From contig CAJYAD010000023.1 of assembly GCA_913064775.1 (NCBI GenBank), forward strand, positions 1 through 55,090: a stretch of 55,090 nt of DNA. Direction: 5' to 3'. Below are positions 18,106-26,822 of the stretch, piece after piece (the first letter of the stretch is position 1; the number at the start of each line of letters is the position of its first letter). The translations under genes were made by a program, and so were the position numbers. The notes below the pieces were generated by a model. It did no database searches and was not told where the DNA came from. It worked only from the letters and a program-made list of their open reading frames with translations. The DNA comes from an uncultured Albidovulum sp. GTDB taxonomy: Bacteria; Pseudomonadota; Alphaproteobacteria; Rhodobacterales; Rhodobacteraceae.

Positions 18106-19095
18106 TCAGAACAGCTTGCGCCTGTTGGCGATGGTATCGAGCAGCACCGCGACCACGATGATCGTCCCGCGAATGATGTGCTGGTAGAAGGGCGAGACAT
18201 TCAGGATCGTCATGCCGTTATCGATCGTGCCCAGCAGGATCACTCCAAAGAGAGCCCCCAGAAGCGAGCCGCGCCCTCCCGCCAGGCTGATACCTCCGAT
18301 CACCGGTGCGGCGATCGCCATCAGCTCGTAGCCCGAGCCAGTGGAGGCGATGCCCGCGGTCACCTGCGAGGCCAGCAGCACCCCGGCGATACCAGCGAGC
18401 GTGCCCGAGATCGTGTAGGTGATCAGCAGCACCGCACGGATCGGAATCCCGGCGACAAAGGCCGCTCGGATATTGCCGCCGACTGCGTAGACGTTGCGGC
18501 CGAACTTCGTACGGGCGAGTATCAGCCAAAGCATGAAGAACACTGCGAACATCACGTAGATCGGGATCGGCACGCCGAAATACTCGTTGCCGGTGATATT
18601 GAGGAACGGATCGTTGGTGATCGAGATCTGCAGCCCGCTGCTGATTACATAGCCCAGACCCAGTGCGATAGAGAGTGTGCCGAGCGTTGCCACGAAGGAT
18701 GGCAGGGCCAGGAAGGCCACCAGCACCCCGTTCAACACGCCGATCATCGTACCCGCCAGGATACCTGTAACAACCGCGATCGCGGCCCAGCCCGCGCCCA
18801 TGTGATCACCCAGCGTCACCGCCGCAACGACCCCTGAAAGCCCGACGATGGAGCCGACCGAAAGATCGATCCCGGCAGTAAGGATCACCACGCTCTCGCC
18901 AAAGCCGATCAGCGCGTAGACCGAGACCAGCATCAGGATGGCGATGATGTTGTAGCCCGAGACGAACTGCGGCTTGGCAATGGCGAGCGGGATGATGTAG
19001 CACGCGAAAGCCACCCACACCACGGTCGCGGCCAGCTTGTTGCGATCGATCGAGAATCTGCCCCGCGCCTCTGCGCCCAACTCAGACTTGTTCAA
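18106..19095 (-). CDS. Sugar ABC transporter permease (RbsC family)
   Basis: A 329-residue multi-spanning permease. It shows VVILTAGIDLSVGSIVGLSG, LALPSFVATLGTLSIALGLG, GGNIRAAFVAGIPIRAV and PVIGGISLAGGRGSLLGAL. This is the normal RbsC length and motif order. It pairs with the ATPase 57 bases upstream and the binding protein downstream. The ligand follows the operon inference above. Confidence 0.87.
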   Translation of the reverse strand: MNKSELGAEARGRFSIDRNKLAATVVWVAFACYIIPLAIAKPQFVSGYNIIAILMLVSVYALIGFGESVVILTAGIDLSVGSIVGLSGVVAAVTLGDHMGAGWAAIAVVTGILAGTMIGVLNGVLVAFLALPSFVATLGTLSIALGLGYVISSGLQISITNDPFLNITGNEYFGVPIPIYVMFAVFFMLWLILARTKFGRNVYAVGGNIRAAFVAGIPIRAVLLITYTISGTLAGIAGVLLASQVTAGIASTGSGYELMAIAAPVIGGISLAGGRGSLLGALFGVILLGTIDNGMTILNVSPFYQHIIRGTIIVVAVLLDTIANRRKLF

Positions 19096-19152
19096 CCCTG
19101 CCTCCCCTGGCCGTTTGGCCCGCGCCGGACCGGCGACTGTTCGCGTTCCTGT

Positions 19153-20688
19153 TCATTCGCCGATCGCCGCCTTGACGATTGCAGCTTCGGAAAAGCTGCC
19201 GCGCACGAAGACGTTCTTCAGAGTGCCCTCCTGAAACACCGCGATGCGGTGGCAGAGCAGCATAAGCTCTGGCAATTCCGAGGATGAAACGATCACCGCC
19301 GCCCCTTCCGAGGCGAAATCGGCAATCAGATCGTACATGTCGGCCTTGGCGCCTACGTCGATGCCGCGCGTCGGCTCGTCGAGCAGCACCAACCGCGGCC
19401 GGTCCGAGATCAACCAGCGCGAGACCAGCACCTTCTGCTGGTTCCCGCCGCTCAACAGCTGCACCTCCATCCGCCGGCTTTGGAACTTGGTGTGCAGCGC
19501 CAGCAGCGCAGTCTCGGCGGCGAGGCCCTCTTCACGTCCCCGCACCAGCCCCATCGGACCTGTGAATTGCTCGAGCTTGGCGAGGCTCGCGTTCTGGCCG
19601 ACGCTCATCGACAGCACCAGCCCGGCAGACTTGCGGTCTTCGGGCACAAAAGCCATGCCCAGCTTGATCGAACGGCTCGGGCCGCGCTTTTCATAGGCGG
19701 CGCCATCGATCAGCACCTCCCCGCGCACCGGTGGGCGGATACCGAAGAGCGATTCAAGGAACGAGGTCCGCCCTGCCCCGGCGATGCCCGCCAGGCCTAG
19801 GATCTCTCCCGGGCGCAACTCCAACGCGATGTCGGCGTCGGACCCCGCGCGCGTACTGTAGCCGCGGACGCTCAGTCGCGGCGGAGCTGCCGGATCGACC
19901 GTCGGGATCGCGATCTTCTGATGGGACAGCTCACGCCCGACCATCGCCTCGACCACCTGGTCGGGAGTGATCTCGCCTGTGCGGGCGGTCAGCGTGATCC
20001 TGCCGTCACGCAGCACCACGATCTCTTCCGACATGCGCTGGATTTCGTTCATCTTGTGGGTGGTGAAGATCACCGTGATTCCAGCGGCCTTCAGCTTCTC
20101 CACGATGGCGAACAGCCGCTCCGTCTCGGAATCGGTCAGCGAAGAGGTAGGCTCGTCCAGCAGCAGCACCTGAGGCTTGCAATGCACCGCCTTCACGATC
20201 TCGACGATCTGCGCATAGGAGAGGCTGATGCTGCTGAGCCGGGCGCGCGCCGAGATTGCCACGCCGAAGGCGTCCAGCGCTTCCTGCGCCTCGCGGATCA
20301 TCCGGCGGGAGTCGATCAGCCCGAGCAGGCCCGGCCCGCGGCACCGGAGGCGGCCGAGGAAGATGTTCTCCCAAACCGCAAGCTCGGGCACCAGCGACAA
20401 CTCCTGCGTGACGATCTGCACGCCGCGGGCCTGCGCTTCGGTCGGTTTGAAGGTCGTGACCGCCTCTCCCAGGATTGAAAGCTCGCCGCCGCTGGGGGGA
20501 TGAAGGCCGGCGACAATTTTCAACAGCGTCGACTTGCCCGCGCCGTTTTCGCCCACCAACGCCACCACCTTGCCGCGCCCGACCGTCATCGTCACATCGT
20601 CAAGCACGGTGGTCGTGTTAAAGACCTTCCGCACCGCGCGGCAATCGACCGCCGGGGCCATGTCCTGGGCTGAGGTACCGTGCTGCAT
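19153..20688 (-). CDS. Sugar ABC transporter tandem ATPase (RbsA family)
   Basis: A 511-residue two-domain ATPase. Domain 1: GENGAGKST, SLSYAQIVEIVKAVH, VLLLDEPTSSLTDSE. Domain 2: GIAGAGRTS, LSGGNQQKVLVSRWL, LVLLDEPTRGIDVG. ATG 20688 is chosen because it lies 23 bases after the dhaL stop and gives the usual start distance to Walker A. The open frame continues upstream through dhaL without meaning. It energises the importer described above. Confidence 0.87.
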   Translation of the reverse strand: MQHGTSAQDMAPAVDCRAVRKVFNTTTVLDDVTMTVGRGKVVALVGENGAGKSTLLKIVAGLHPPSGGELSILGEAVTTFKPTEAQARGVQIVTQELSLVPELAVWENIFLGRLRCRGPGLLGLIDSRRMIREAQEALDAFGVAISARARLSSISLSYAQIVEIVKAVHCKPQVLLLDEPTSSLTDSETERLFAIVEKLKAAGITVIFTTHKMNEIQRMSEEIVVLRDGRITLTARTGEITPDQVVEAMVGRELSHQKIAIPTVDPAAPPRLSVRGYSTRAGSDADIALELRPGEILGLAGIAGAGRTSFLESLFGIRPPVRGEVLIDGAAYEKRGPSRSIKLGMAFVPEDRKSAGLVLSMSVGQNASLAKLEQFTGPMGLVRGREEGLAAETALLALHTKFQSRRMEVQLLSGGNQQKVLVSRWLISDRPRLVLLDEPTRGIDVGAKADMYDLIADFASEGAAVIVSSSELPELMLLCHRIAVFQEGTLKNVFVRGSFSEAAIVKAAIGE

Positions 20689-20711
20689 CCGTGCCTCCCC
20701 CCGCGCCGCGC

Positions 20712-21353
20712 TCAGGCCAGCATCGGCTTCATCGCCGCCGCCATCTCGGCCAGCAGCAGCGCGCAGGACGTGGCGCCTGCGTCGAGCGTGCCGCGCGAAC
20801 GTTCGCCCAAGCGGCTGGCCCGCCCGATCTTTGCCACCATTTCCTTCGTCGAATCTCGCCCCGCCTCGGCGGCCTCGGTCATCCGGTCGAGCGCAGCGGC
20901 AAATTCCGCCCCGGCGGCCAGAGCCCCCGAGAAGGCCGAAGTCGCGGGCACCACCGTGTCCATCAGGCATTTGTCGCCAATCTGCGCTTCGGTGATCGAG
21001 CGCAGATCGGTTAGCCCCTGCTCCAGCATCGCCTGAAAATCCGGTGCCGCGATCTGGTCTATGCCCTCGGCGGCCTCGCCAAGACCGATGAAGTACATGC
21101 CGTAAAGCGGGCCCATGGAACCACCGATGCTTTCCATCAGTGTTTCGCCCAAAAGCTGTAGCGCCGCGGACAGCGACATCGCACCGGGCCCCATCTTCTC
21201 TGCACAGAGCGCGAAGCCCTTGGCCATGTTGACGCCATGGTCACCGTCGCCGATCGCACCGTCGATCTCGCTCAGATAAGCGCGGTTCTCAGTGATCACC
21301 CTGATCAGCGCGCGGACAATGTCGGCGCCCCTGTCGGCGGGAAAACTGGTCAT
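20712..21353 (-). CDS. dhaL: Dihydroxyacetone kinase family ADP-binding subunit DhaL
   Basis: A 213-residue DhaL protein. The nucleotide/metal loop IGDGDHGVNMAKGF is near residue 32, with GSMGPLYGMYFIGLG and GRASRLGERSRGTLDAGA. DhaL binds the nucleotide and phosphorylates a ketose held on DhaK. Its ATG overlaps the dhaK stop. No DhaM (PTS donor) is encoded in the window, so direct ATP use, as in relatives acting on erythrulose, is more likely than a phosphotransferase-system donor. This last point is inference. Confidence 0.9.
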   Translation of the reverse strand: MTSFPADRGADIVRALIRVITENRAYLSEIDGAIGDGDHGVNMAKGFALCAEKMGPGAMSLSAALQLLGETLMESIGGSMGPLYGMYFIGLGEAAEGIDQIAAPDFQAMLEQGLTDLRSITEAQIGDKCLMDTVVPATSAFSGALAAGAEFAAALDRMTEAAEAGRDSTKEMVAKIGRASRLGERSRGTLDAGATSCALLLAEMAAAMKPMLA

Positions 21354-22357
21354 GCCTGCCTCCCCTGTGTGAGGCCCAGCGAATGACAGGGGTGGTCAAT
21401 CAGACGCTTGATCTCGTCGTCAAGCCGCATCACCGTAAGCGTCGCGCCCATCATGTCGAGCGAGGTGAAGTAGTTCCCGACATAGGCGCGGTGGGTCGCC
21501 AGCCCTGCATCGCCCAGCAGGTCATGGATCTTCGCGTAGAGGATGTGCAGCTCCACCAGAGGTGTCGCACCGAGGCCCGAGACCAGCACTGCCACCTCGT
21601 CGCCCGCTGTGAAGGGGACGTCCTCGATCACCGGACGCACCATCATCTCGGCTGCCTGGTCGGCGCTGGCCAGATCGACCACCTCAATCCCCGGCTCGCC
21701 ATGGTGGCCGATGCCAAGCTCCATCTTGCCGGCCTCAATGGTGAAGTTGGGTTTGCCCACCGCCGGGATCGTGCAAGAGGTCAGCCCCAGCCCGATCGAG
21801 CGGCAATTGTCGATCGCCTTCTGCGCAGCCGCGATCACCCCGTCGAGGCCGGCACCTTCGGCAGCCGCCGCGGCACCCGCCTTCCACATGAAGATCTCGC
21901 CGGCCACACCGCGGCGCTTCTCGATCTGGTCGCGCGGGGCGGAGGCGACATCATCATTGGCGACCACGGTCTTGACCGTGATGCCTTCCTTCGCGGCCAT
22001 CTTGACCGCCATCTTTACGTTCATGTTGTCGCCAGCGTAATTGCCGTAAAGGCAGGCGACACCCTGCCCCGAGTCAGCGGCCGCGAAGGCATCGAGGAAG
22101 GCGCGTGCGGGAGGGGACGAGAAGATCTCGCCGATCGCTACCGCATCGACCAAGTTCTCGCCCACATAACCCAGAAACGCGGGCTCATGGCCTGACCCAC
22201 CGCCAGTCACAACTCCAACCTTGCCGGCGATCGGCGCGCGGGGGTATTTCAGCACCCGCGCATTGGCGGTGGCGGCGAAGAGTTCGGGATGGGCCTTCAG
22301 GTAGCCCTTTACCCCGTCCTCTACGACATTGTCCGGATCGTTGATAAGTCTTTGCAT
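21350..22357 (-). CDS. dhaK: Dihydroxyacetone kinase family substrate-binding subunit DhaK
   Basis: A 335-residue DhaK. His57 lies in GGGSGHEPAFLGYVG, Asp110 in GNYAGDNMN, and His219 in GIGHHGEPG is the residue that forms a covalent hemiaminal with the ketose in characterised DhaK proteins. Substrates of the family include dihydroxyacetone and, in threitol and erythritol pathways of mycobacteria, erythrulose. It lies between an SDR dehydrogenase and DhaL with an RbsABC importer downstream, fitting the route polyol, ketose, ketose phosphate. The substrate itself is not proven. Confidence 0.9.
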   Translation of the reverse strand: MQRLINDPDNVVEDGVKGYLKAHPELFAATANARVLKYPRAPIAGKVGVVTGGGSGHEPAFLGYVGENLVDAVAIGEIFSSPPARAFLDAFAAADSGQGVACLYGNYAGDNMNVKMAVKMAAKEGITVKTVVANDDVASAPRDQIEKRRGVAGEIFMWKAGAAAAAEGAGLDGVIAAAQKAIDNCRSIGLGLTSCTIPAVGKPNFTIEAGKMELGIGHHGEPGIEVVDLASADQAAEMMVRPVIEDVPFTAGDEVAVLVSGLGATPLVELHILYAKIHDLLGDAGLATHRAYVGNYFTSLDMMGATLTVMRLDDEIKRLIDHPCHSLGLTQGRQA

Positions 22358-22410
22358 CGGCTTCGCTTCTCGGTTCGCGGTTACGGGCACAGGATCACGG
22401 GGCCGGGGTA

Positions 22411-23175
22411 TCACTGGATGGTGTAGCCGCCGTCGATCACCAGGTTCTCGCCGGTGATCATGTCGGCGGCGCCGCTGGCCAGGAACAGCGCGCAGGCAGC
22501 GATCTCCTCGGGATAGGCGAAGCGTCCCGCAGGGATCTTCTGCTTCATCGCTTCGCCGACCTCGCCGGCCCAGGCCTTGCGGCCGAGCTCGGTCAGCACG
22601 ACGGTGGGCGAAATCGCGTTGACCTGAACCCCCTTCGGACCCCATTCCATCGCCATCACCTTGGTCATGCTGATGACCCCGGCCTTCGAGGTGCAATAGG
22701 CCACGTGGTTGGGCAGCGCCACGAGCCCCGCCTGCGACGCAAGGTTGACGATCTTGCCCGAGCCGCGCGCAATCATGTGCCGCCCGAGCGTCTGGCTGAC
22801 CAGAAAGAGCGCCTTGAGGTTGATGGCCATCGTCTTGTCCCAGCCCGCCTCCGAGGCGGTCTCGGCAGGCTCCAGGATTGCCACCCCGGCGCTGTTGACG
22901 AGGATGTCGACTTGTCCGAACTGCGCGATCGCGGCGTCGGACATTTCAGCGATCTGGGAGCTGTCTGTCAGGTCGGCACGCAGTCCATGGCCATTCTCTC
23001 CCGCAACCTCGCGCGCAATCTCGGACACGTTTTCGGCCATGTCGACCAGCACGACCCTCGCGCCCTTCTCGGCGAATAGCTTCGCAACCGCCAGCCCGAT
23101 CCCGGCCGCGCCGCCGGTGATCAGCGCCACCTTGCCGCCCAGGCCGAAGCCGGTGTCGACCCCCTTGAACTCCAT
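22411..23175 (-). CDS. SDR-family polyol dehydrogenase (NAD(P)-dependent)
   Basis: A 254-residue short-chain dehydrogenase: cofactor motif ITGGAAGIGLAV, VNSAGVA, active-site Ser in NLASQAGL and the Tyr-Lys pair in VAYCTSKAG. As first gene of an operon with DhaKL and a sugar importer, it probably oxidises a polyol to the ketose that DhaK binds. A threitol or erythritol dehydrogenase (erythrulose forming) is the most natural guess because the eryH and eryI isomerases that could process the product are 20 kb away. GolD-like and other polyol dehydrogenases remain possible. Confidence 0.85.
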   Translation of the reverse strand: MEFKGVDTGFGLGGKVALITGGAAGIGLAVAKLFAEKGARVVLVDMAENVSEIAREVAGENGHGLRADLTDSSQIAEMSDAAIAQFGQVDILVNSAGVAILEPAETASEAGWDKTMAINLKALFLVSQTLGRHMIARGSGKIVNLASQAGLVALPNHVAYCTSKAGVISMTKVMAMEWGPKGVQVNAISPTVVLTELGRKAWAGEVGEAMKQKIPAGRFAYPEEIAACALFLASGAADMITGENLVIDGGYTIQ

Positions 23176-23313
23176 CGTGCTCTCCTCCTCCTGACCGGGC
23201 TCGCCTGGCGAAAGGCGCGCCGCAGGCTGGCGCCGGCCTTGCCCGCGCCGCTGTGCTGAAAATTCCGAGGATCCTCCCGATCCGATTGACCCAGGCAGAG
23301 TTTGCCCGCGAGT

Positions 23314-23350
23314 CTTTGCTATTAGTCAGCAAAGATTTGACATTTGTCAA
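23314..23350 (-). promoter_or_regulatory. Promoter and candidate SorC-type operators for the SDR-dhaKL operon
   Basis: Two adjacent inverted repeats sit in the 284-base gap after the SorC-DhaK gene. CTTTGCT (23314-23320) pairs with AGCAAAG (23328-23334), and TTGACA (23337-23342) pairs with TGTCAA (23345-23350). On the minus strand the latter gives a consensus TTGACA -35 box followed by an extended -10-like TGACTAAT. A regulator bound here would cover the promoter. No other gene lies in the gap. Confidence 0.55.
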
Positions 23351-23459
23351 TATCCCTTCCGGATACCATGTAAGTAACTGTTAGTAGAATATTAAAATGG
23401 AGAAAGTCTCCGCTTCGAGGGTCGAAGCGGAACATAATGGAGACGATGGACAGGGGGTG

Positions 23460-25547
23460 TCAGCCGCCGACGCGCAGCGCGAAGCCTTCACAGGGGGCGT
23501 CGAGAAGATCGAGCAATTCGTCGTCCAGCGCCATCATCGTGATCGATGCGCCGACCATATCGAGGGATGTGCAGTAATGCCCAACCCAGCTGCGTTCGAC
23601 TGTGACCCCGCGGGCCGATAGGCGCTGGTGGATGCGGCGGTTGAGAATGAACAGCTCCATCATCGGCGTGCCGCCAAGGGAGTTGACCAACAGCGCCACC
23701 CGACCGCCCTCCTTCAAACCCATCTCGTCGATGAGCCGGTCGCAGACCCGGTCGGCGGCGCGGTCGGCAGGCACAAGGCGCTCGCGGCTGGCGCCGGGTT
23801 CGCCATGAATTCCAACGCCGACCTCCATATCGTCCTCGCCGATGCGGAAGCTTGGCCGCCGGGTCTCCGGCAGTGAGCAGGGCTCGAGCGCGAGCCCCAT
23901 GGAAAAGGTGGCTGCATTGGCCTTGCGCGTGATCCGTTCGCAGCCATCAAGGTCCAGCATCCGGTCGCAGGCCGCCCCCGCGACCTTGAAGACGAAAAAG
24001 TTGCCGGCGGTGCCACGGCGGCTGGTGTGGTCCTCGGCCGGGGACGAGGCGATGTCGTCGGTCGTTAGGATGGTCCGCACGCCGATCCCCTCGGCCTTGG
24101 CCATCTCGGCAGCCATGTCGAAGTTCATCACGTCGCCGGTGTAGTTCCCGTATATGTAGAGCACTCCGGCGCCGGTCTGGGCCGCGTGGGTGCAGGCCAG
24201 CACCCGGTCGGGCGGCGGTGAGGCAAAAACGTTACCGACAACGCAGGCATCAGCAAGCCCGCGCCCGACATAGCCCAGGAAACAGGGCTCGTGCCCTGCT
24301 CCGCCGCCAATCACCAGCCCGACCTTACCCGGAACGCGTGGTCGACTGGCAGCAATGGTACGGACATTGCCGTCGATCGGCGTGATGAAACCCGGGTAGG
24401 CCGCGAGCGCACCTTCCAGCGATTCTGTCACCGCATCGCGGGGGTCATTGAGGAATTTCTTAATCCGGCTGCGGGTCTCCACCGCGGGGGGCGCGTCGGG
24501 GTGGCGGCGGGCACCCATCCCGCTAGTCGGCTCCACCCCGTCGGCACGCAGGAGCCCCTCGCCTGTGGTGCTGTCAGTGATCAAAACCGTGACGTAGTCG
24601 CCGCGTAGCGCCGCCAGCAGCGCAGGGATCTTCTCGGTCCCACCTGCCACCGCGATTCGCGTCGGCACCTTGCGCAACTCGTCGAGCGAGATGCCGATCG
24701 TGCGCTCCTCCAGCGGCCCCGGCACCGGCACGCCGTGGGCGTCGATGAATCGGCCCGCGAGAGAGCCGATGGCTGTGCGATAGCCCTCACGCACCTGAAG
24801 GGTGGAGTCGAAGAAGCCACTGGTGTGGATCGTCGAGCTGGGACGGAGCGAGGAGACCGAGAAGATGATGCGGTTGATCGCGGCCAGTTCGCCGAGTTGC
24901 TCGGCCACCACCTCCTCGGCCCGCAAAAGCGCTCGTATTTCGGGCGAGGAAACGATCGCCGGTGCGGAGATCGGGATGCAGCGCGCACCGATCGCATCGG
25001 CCAGGCGGGTGGCGCAGGCCTCAGGCGTGTAAGGGATATGCGCTGTCGTGCCGCCGGTCGCCTGCACGACGCGCAGGTCTTTCAGCCCGCTGATCCGGAC
25101 TGCGTTGGCCATTGCCAGCATCGTCCGGCCCCAGGTGATCCCGATCCGGTCACCCGAGTGGATCAGCCAGGCCAGCGCCTGCGCCGAAGCCACGCCCAGC
25201 CGGTCGTAGAGCGAACGCTCGCCTCCCGCGCCGGGGATCACCACGCATTCGGCAAGGGCGAACCGCTCCTGCAACTGCTTGGCGATGGAGAGCGATCGCA
25301 GCCGCTCTCCATCGATCGAGATGTTCACTATACCCTGCGCGCGGGCCTCGGCGAGATAGGCGTTCACGGTCGGGCGAGAGACCTTCATCGTCTCGGCGAT
25401 CTCGCCCTGGGTCAGCCCCTCCTCGTAATAAAGCCAGCTTGCCCAGAGCAATGGGTCGTCGCCGTAACGCAGTGGTCCGCGCACGGGGGAGCCGTCCATC
25501 GCGGCGCGCCCGGCTGCGGACCGCAGGCGAGGGGTAGATCCGCTCAT
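23460..25547 (-). CDS. SorC regulator fused to DhaK: sugar-responsive transcription factor / dihydroxyacetone kinase subunit
   Basis: One uninterrupted 695-residue protein. Residues ~45-68 form a helix-turn-helix (LTQGEIAETMKVSRPTVNAY). Residues ~85-342 are a full SorC sugar-binding domain (GITWGRTMLAMANAV, VVQATGGTTAH, IAVAGGTEKIPALLAAL). A proline-rich linker near 345-358 leads to a complete DhaK (residues ~360-695) with His419 in GGGAGHEPCFLG, Asp472 in GNYTGDVMNF and the substrate-binding His581 in VGIHGEPG. Nothing essential seems lost from either part. Its ATG overlaps the upstream dhaL stop, so kinase partner and regulator are co-translated. It can plausibly bind a ketose covalently and DNA in one chain. 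I recall this architecture being named in automatic annotations, but know of no functional study. Confidence 0.92.
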   Translation of the reverse strand: MSGSTPRLRSAAGRAAMDGSPVRGPLRYGDDPLLWASWLYYEEGLTQGEIAETMKVSRPTVNAYLAEARAQGIVNISIDGERLRSLSIAKQLQERFALAECVVIPGAGGERSLYDRLGVASAQALAWLIHSGDRIGITWGRTMLAMANAVRISGLKDLRVVQATGGTTAHIPYTPEACATRLADAIGARCIPISAPAIVSSPEIRALLRAEEVVAEQLGELAAINRIIFSVSSLRPSSTIHTSGFFDSTLQVREGYRTAIGSLAGRFIDAHGVPVPGPLEERTIGISLDELRKVPTRIAVAGGTEKIPALLAALRGDYVTVLITDSTTGEGLLRADGVEPTSGMGARRHPDAPPAVETRSRIKKFLNDPRDAVTESLEGALAAYPGFITPIDGNVRTIAASRPRVPGKVGLVIGGGAGHEPCFLGYVGRGLADACVVGNVFASPPPDRVLACTHAAQTGAGVLYIYGNYTGDVMNFDMAAEMAKAEGIGVRTILTTDDIASSPAEDHTSRRGTAGNFFVFKVAGAACDRMLDLDGCERITRKANAATFSMGLALEPCSLPETRRPSFRIGEDDMEVGVGIHGEPGASRERLVPADRAADRVCDRLIDEMGLKEGGRVALLVNSLGGTPMMELFILNRRIHQRLSARGVTVERSWVGHYCTSLDMVGASITMMALDDELLDLLDAPCEGFALRVGG

Positions 25548-26209
25548 GCTTCACCCGGCCCCGGTGCGGGACTGGCCAGAAGCTCCGCGAAGCAGCTCAG
25601 GATCAGGCTGGCCGAGACCGCGCCCGGGTCGAGCTTGCCAAGGCTGCGCTCATTGAGCCGGGCTGCGCGGCCGCGCGAGGCGATCATGGTGATTGTGGCC
25701 TGGGCGCCTTCTTCGGCGGCTATTGCTGCTGCGCGAGCCTGATCGGCGGCCAAGGCACCTTCGCCGCGCGCCTGCTGTGCTGCGCTGAGCGCCGGCAGCC
25801 AGGCGTCGAGCATGGTCTTGTCGCCAGGATCTGCCTTGCCGCGTGCAGCAATGCCATCCGTGAGCGCCTGAAGCAGAAGTGCAAGCTCCTCTACAGGAAG
25901 GTCCGGCCGCGTGTCGTAGAGTTTCGCGGCCTGAAGGAGCGCGCTGGCATAGAGCGGCCCCACCGTCGCACCGACATCGCCCAGGAAGACGGATGCGGCC
26001 TGCCTGAGGAACGCCGCCGGCGCGAGTGCCCGCGTTTCGGGCCGCTGGCCCAGGCGGGCGACGGCAGCGAAGCCATTGGCCATCGAAGTGCCGTGATCGC
26101 CGTCGCCGATCTCGCCATCCAGCGCGCAAAGCTGTTCGCGGTGCTCCTCTAGCTGCAGGGCCACAGCGCGAAACAGGCGGATCAAAAAGGGTGTATCGAG
26201 CTGCTCCAT
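25544..26209 (-). CDS. Second DhaL subunit, partner of the SorC-DhaK fusion
   Basis: A 221-residue DhaL with GEIGDGDHGTSMANGF near residue 35, GATVGPLYASALL and GRAARLNERSLGKLDPGA. ATG 26209 begins a normal-length DhaL. The frame stays open upstream to 26413 through IS6 debris, which I reject. It is coupled by ATGA overlap to the fusion gene, so the pair forms a second DhaK-DhaL set. The natural upstream sequence seems replaced: IS6 remains begin within about 75 bases, so the original promoter may be lost. Confidence 0.88.
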   Translation of the reverse strand: MEQLDTPFLIRLFRAVALQLEEHREQLCALDGEIGDGDHGTSMANGFAAVARLGQRPETRALAPAAFLRQAASVFLGDVGATVGPLYASALLQAAKLYDTRPDLPVEELALLLQALTDGIAARGKADPGDKTMLDAWLPALSAAQQARGEGALAADQARAAAIAAEEGAQATITMIASRGRAARLNERSLGKLDPGAVSASLILSCFAELLASPAPGPGEA

Positions 26210-26282
26210 GGACTTTTCATGCGTCAATCGGTGCGCCGACGCAAATTGTTTCAGAGCGTTGTCGGCAGGAGCACATCCGTGA

Positions 26283-26704
26283 GACCACGCGAAAGACCGG
26301 GGAGATACGCTGAAAATCCTCATGAAGGGCCGCCGGAATGCCAAGGCCGCCAAGCGATTCCTGCGCGAGTTGATGCGCCGCTGGGGATCGCCGCGCGCGT
26401 TGGTCACGGACAAGCTGCCCGGCTATGGCGCCGCCCGCCGCGCGCTTTGCCCGAACGCTGATCACCGGGCCCACAAAGGCCTGAACAATCGGGTCGGAGC
26501 GTCTCACCGGCACACCAGACGGCGAGAGAAGATCATGGGCCGGTTCAAGTCCCCGGTCAGGCCCAGCGCTTCCTCTCCGTCCATGATCAAACTGCCGCTC
26601 TCTTTCGCCCCAAACGACACCGCCTCACCGCAGCATCCTATCGCCACGCCGGAGCCGACGCGTTCAGCTTGTGGAACAACACGACCTGCGAACTGGTTGC
26701 CTGA
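26283..26704 (+). pseudogene. IS6-family transposase, C-terminal half, frameshifted
   Basis: In one frame, GDTLKILMKGRRNAKAAKRF leads to LVTDKLPGYGAARRALCP, HRAHKGLNNRVGASHRHTRR and REKIMGRFKSP. A shift near 26555 moves the homology to the next frame (QAQRFLSVHDQTAALFRP, then SYRHAGADAFSLWNNTTCEL) up to TGA 26702. The N-terminal half and left terminal repeat are missing. It lies between dhaL2 and the aldehyde dehydrogenase gene, marking a rearrangement point. Confidence 0.85.
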
Positions 26705-26822
26705 CCACGCGCAACAACACTATTCTCGCCAGAGAAAAATAACCTGACAAAGCCTCTCCTCGCGCAGGGCTCACACGCCCAGCCCTTCCGAGATCGGAGA
26801 GTGAACCGCTGCGAGACGGGGG

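Noticed and set aside
26210-26413. N-terminal extension of the second DhaL
   Set aside because: The extension is read from IS6 debris on the other strand; ATG 26209 gives a normal-length DhaL.
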